Shown here one piece after another: positions 63,920 to 64,000 of a stretch of 64,000 bases of DNA. This DNA comes from Alphaproteobacteria bacterium. GTDB lineage: Bacteria > Pseudomonadota > Alphaproteobacteria > UBA2136 > UBA6156. The DNA is taken from NCBI GenBank assembly GCA_027485835.1, contig JAIXQG010000002.1, positions 804,983-868,982 of the forward strand, read 5' to 3'. The translations under genes and the position numbers were made by a program. The notes under the pieces are model-generated. The model was not told where the DNA came from. It did no database searches and saw only the letters and a list, made by a program, of their open reading frames with translations. Position 1 is the stretch's first letter. The number at the start of each line of letters is the position of its first letter.

Positions 63920-64000
63920 CTAGAGGTATTTGGCCGGGCGGTTTTGCCGGGCGTATTCGGCTAACAGTGCAAAGCGCGGTTGGAGGAATGTTTCGACTTC
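63920..64000 (-). CDS. C-terminal end of an unidentified gene (partial)
   Basis: Only the last 26 codons and the stop codon are inside the window; the start lies beyond the right edge. The visible part reads as a plausible charged C-terminus (EVETFLQPRFALLAEYARQN and then RPAKYL). By position upstream of glmS it might be glmU or another cell-wall gene, but the tail alone does not identify it. Confidence 0.4.
   Translation of the reverse strand, partial: EVETFLQPRFALLAEYARQNRPAKYL

Overview
The window comes from a Gram-negative bacterium, most likely an alphaproteobacterium-like Pseudomonadota, with bulk G+C in the mid-50s by eye. The signs are outer-membrane efflux proteins, OmpW, a lipoprotein box, a cbb3 oxidase locus in the fixNOQP-fixGHIS order, RpoN, Fnr-type TTGAC-N4-ATCAA sites, and two relatives of complex I accessory proteins (an NDUFAF5-like protein beside comF, and an NDUFA9-like epimerase). 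Two features fit a typical alphaproteobacterium poorly. The tmRNA gene is contiguous and not circularly permuted, and cytochrome c maturation is represented by a fused System II CcsBA protein. The exact lineage is therefore left open.

Layout. 1-500: mscL. About 630-7220: a heavy-metal resistance segment (two small exported proteins plus czcCBA-like genes), bounded by a 63-bp direct repeat that covers the upstream flank and 5' half of a tRNA-Thr gene. The right copy is the intact tRNA. 7.3-14.6 kb: comF, a shrunken methyltransferase-fold protein and a three-gene HAE-1 RND multidrug efflux operon. 14.7-20.9 kb: tRNA-Tyr, then a leftward GDP-heptose and surface-glycan operon that includes a nucleotidyltransferase-phosphatase fusion. 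21-26.2 kb: an HI0933-type flavoprotein, an orphan protein, a sugar mutarotase, an alpha/beta hydrolase and a methyltransferase. 26.2-29 kb: ssrA, an OsmC protein and three small exported proteins, two of them clear paralogues. 29-39.6 kb: rpsA, sdhAB without membrane anchors, rpoN, an Fnr-type regulator with hemN, and an AT-rich two-gene cassette (ATPase plus TOPRIM-like protein) that looks like a defence module. 39.6-45.5 kb: ompW, oxyR, a small membrane protein, the NDUFA9-like protein and a DevBCA/MacAB-like exporter. 45.6-57.1 kb: the cbb3 oxidase structural and assembly genes, then ccsBA, a TlpA-like thioredoxin and a soluble cytochrome c. 57.2-64 kb: a CPA1 antiporter, a BON-OmpA envelope protein, a UmuD-like protein, three small unknown genes, glmS and a partial gene at the edge.

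How the parts work together. The best-supported circuit is a low-oxygen regulon. The Fnr-type regulator, with hemN in its operon, has the box TTGAC-N4-ATCAA upstream. The identical half-sites precede ccoN, and a perfect TTGAT-N4-ATCAA lies between ompW and oxyR. Oxygen-independent haem synthesis, the high-affinity oxidase, its copper and haem assembly factors, and an outer-membrane channel would then respond together. A second theme is envelope export: one heavy-metal RND system, one multidrug RND system and one ABC-MFP exporter.

The strongest candidates for something new are the ATPase/TOPRIM cassette at 37679-39593, the repeat-flanked metal island that duplicates the 5' half (not the usual 3' half) of a tRNA, the exported two-cysteine family at 27399-28964, and the small-protein cluster at 61175-61933. 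All functions come from reading motifs and context; no database search was run.
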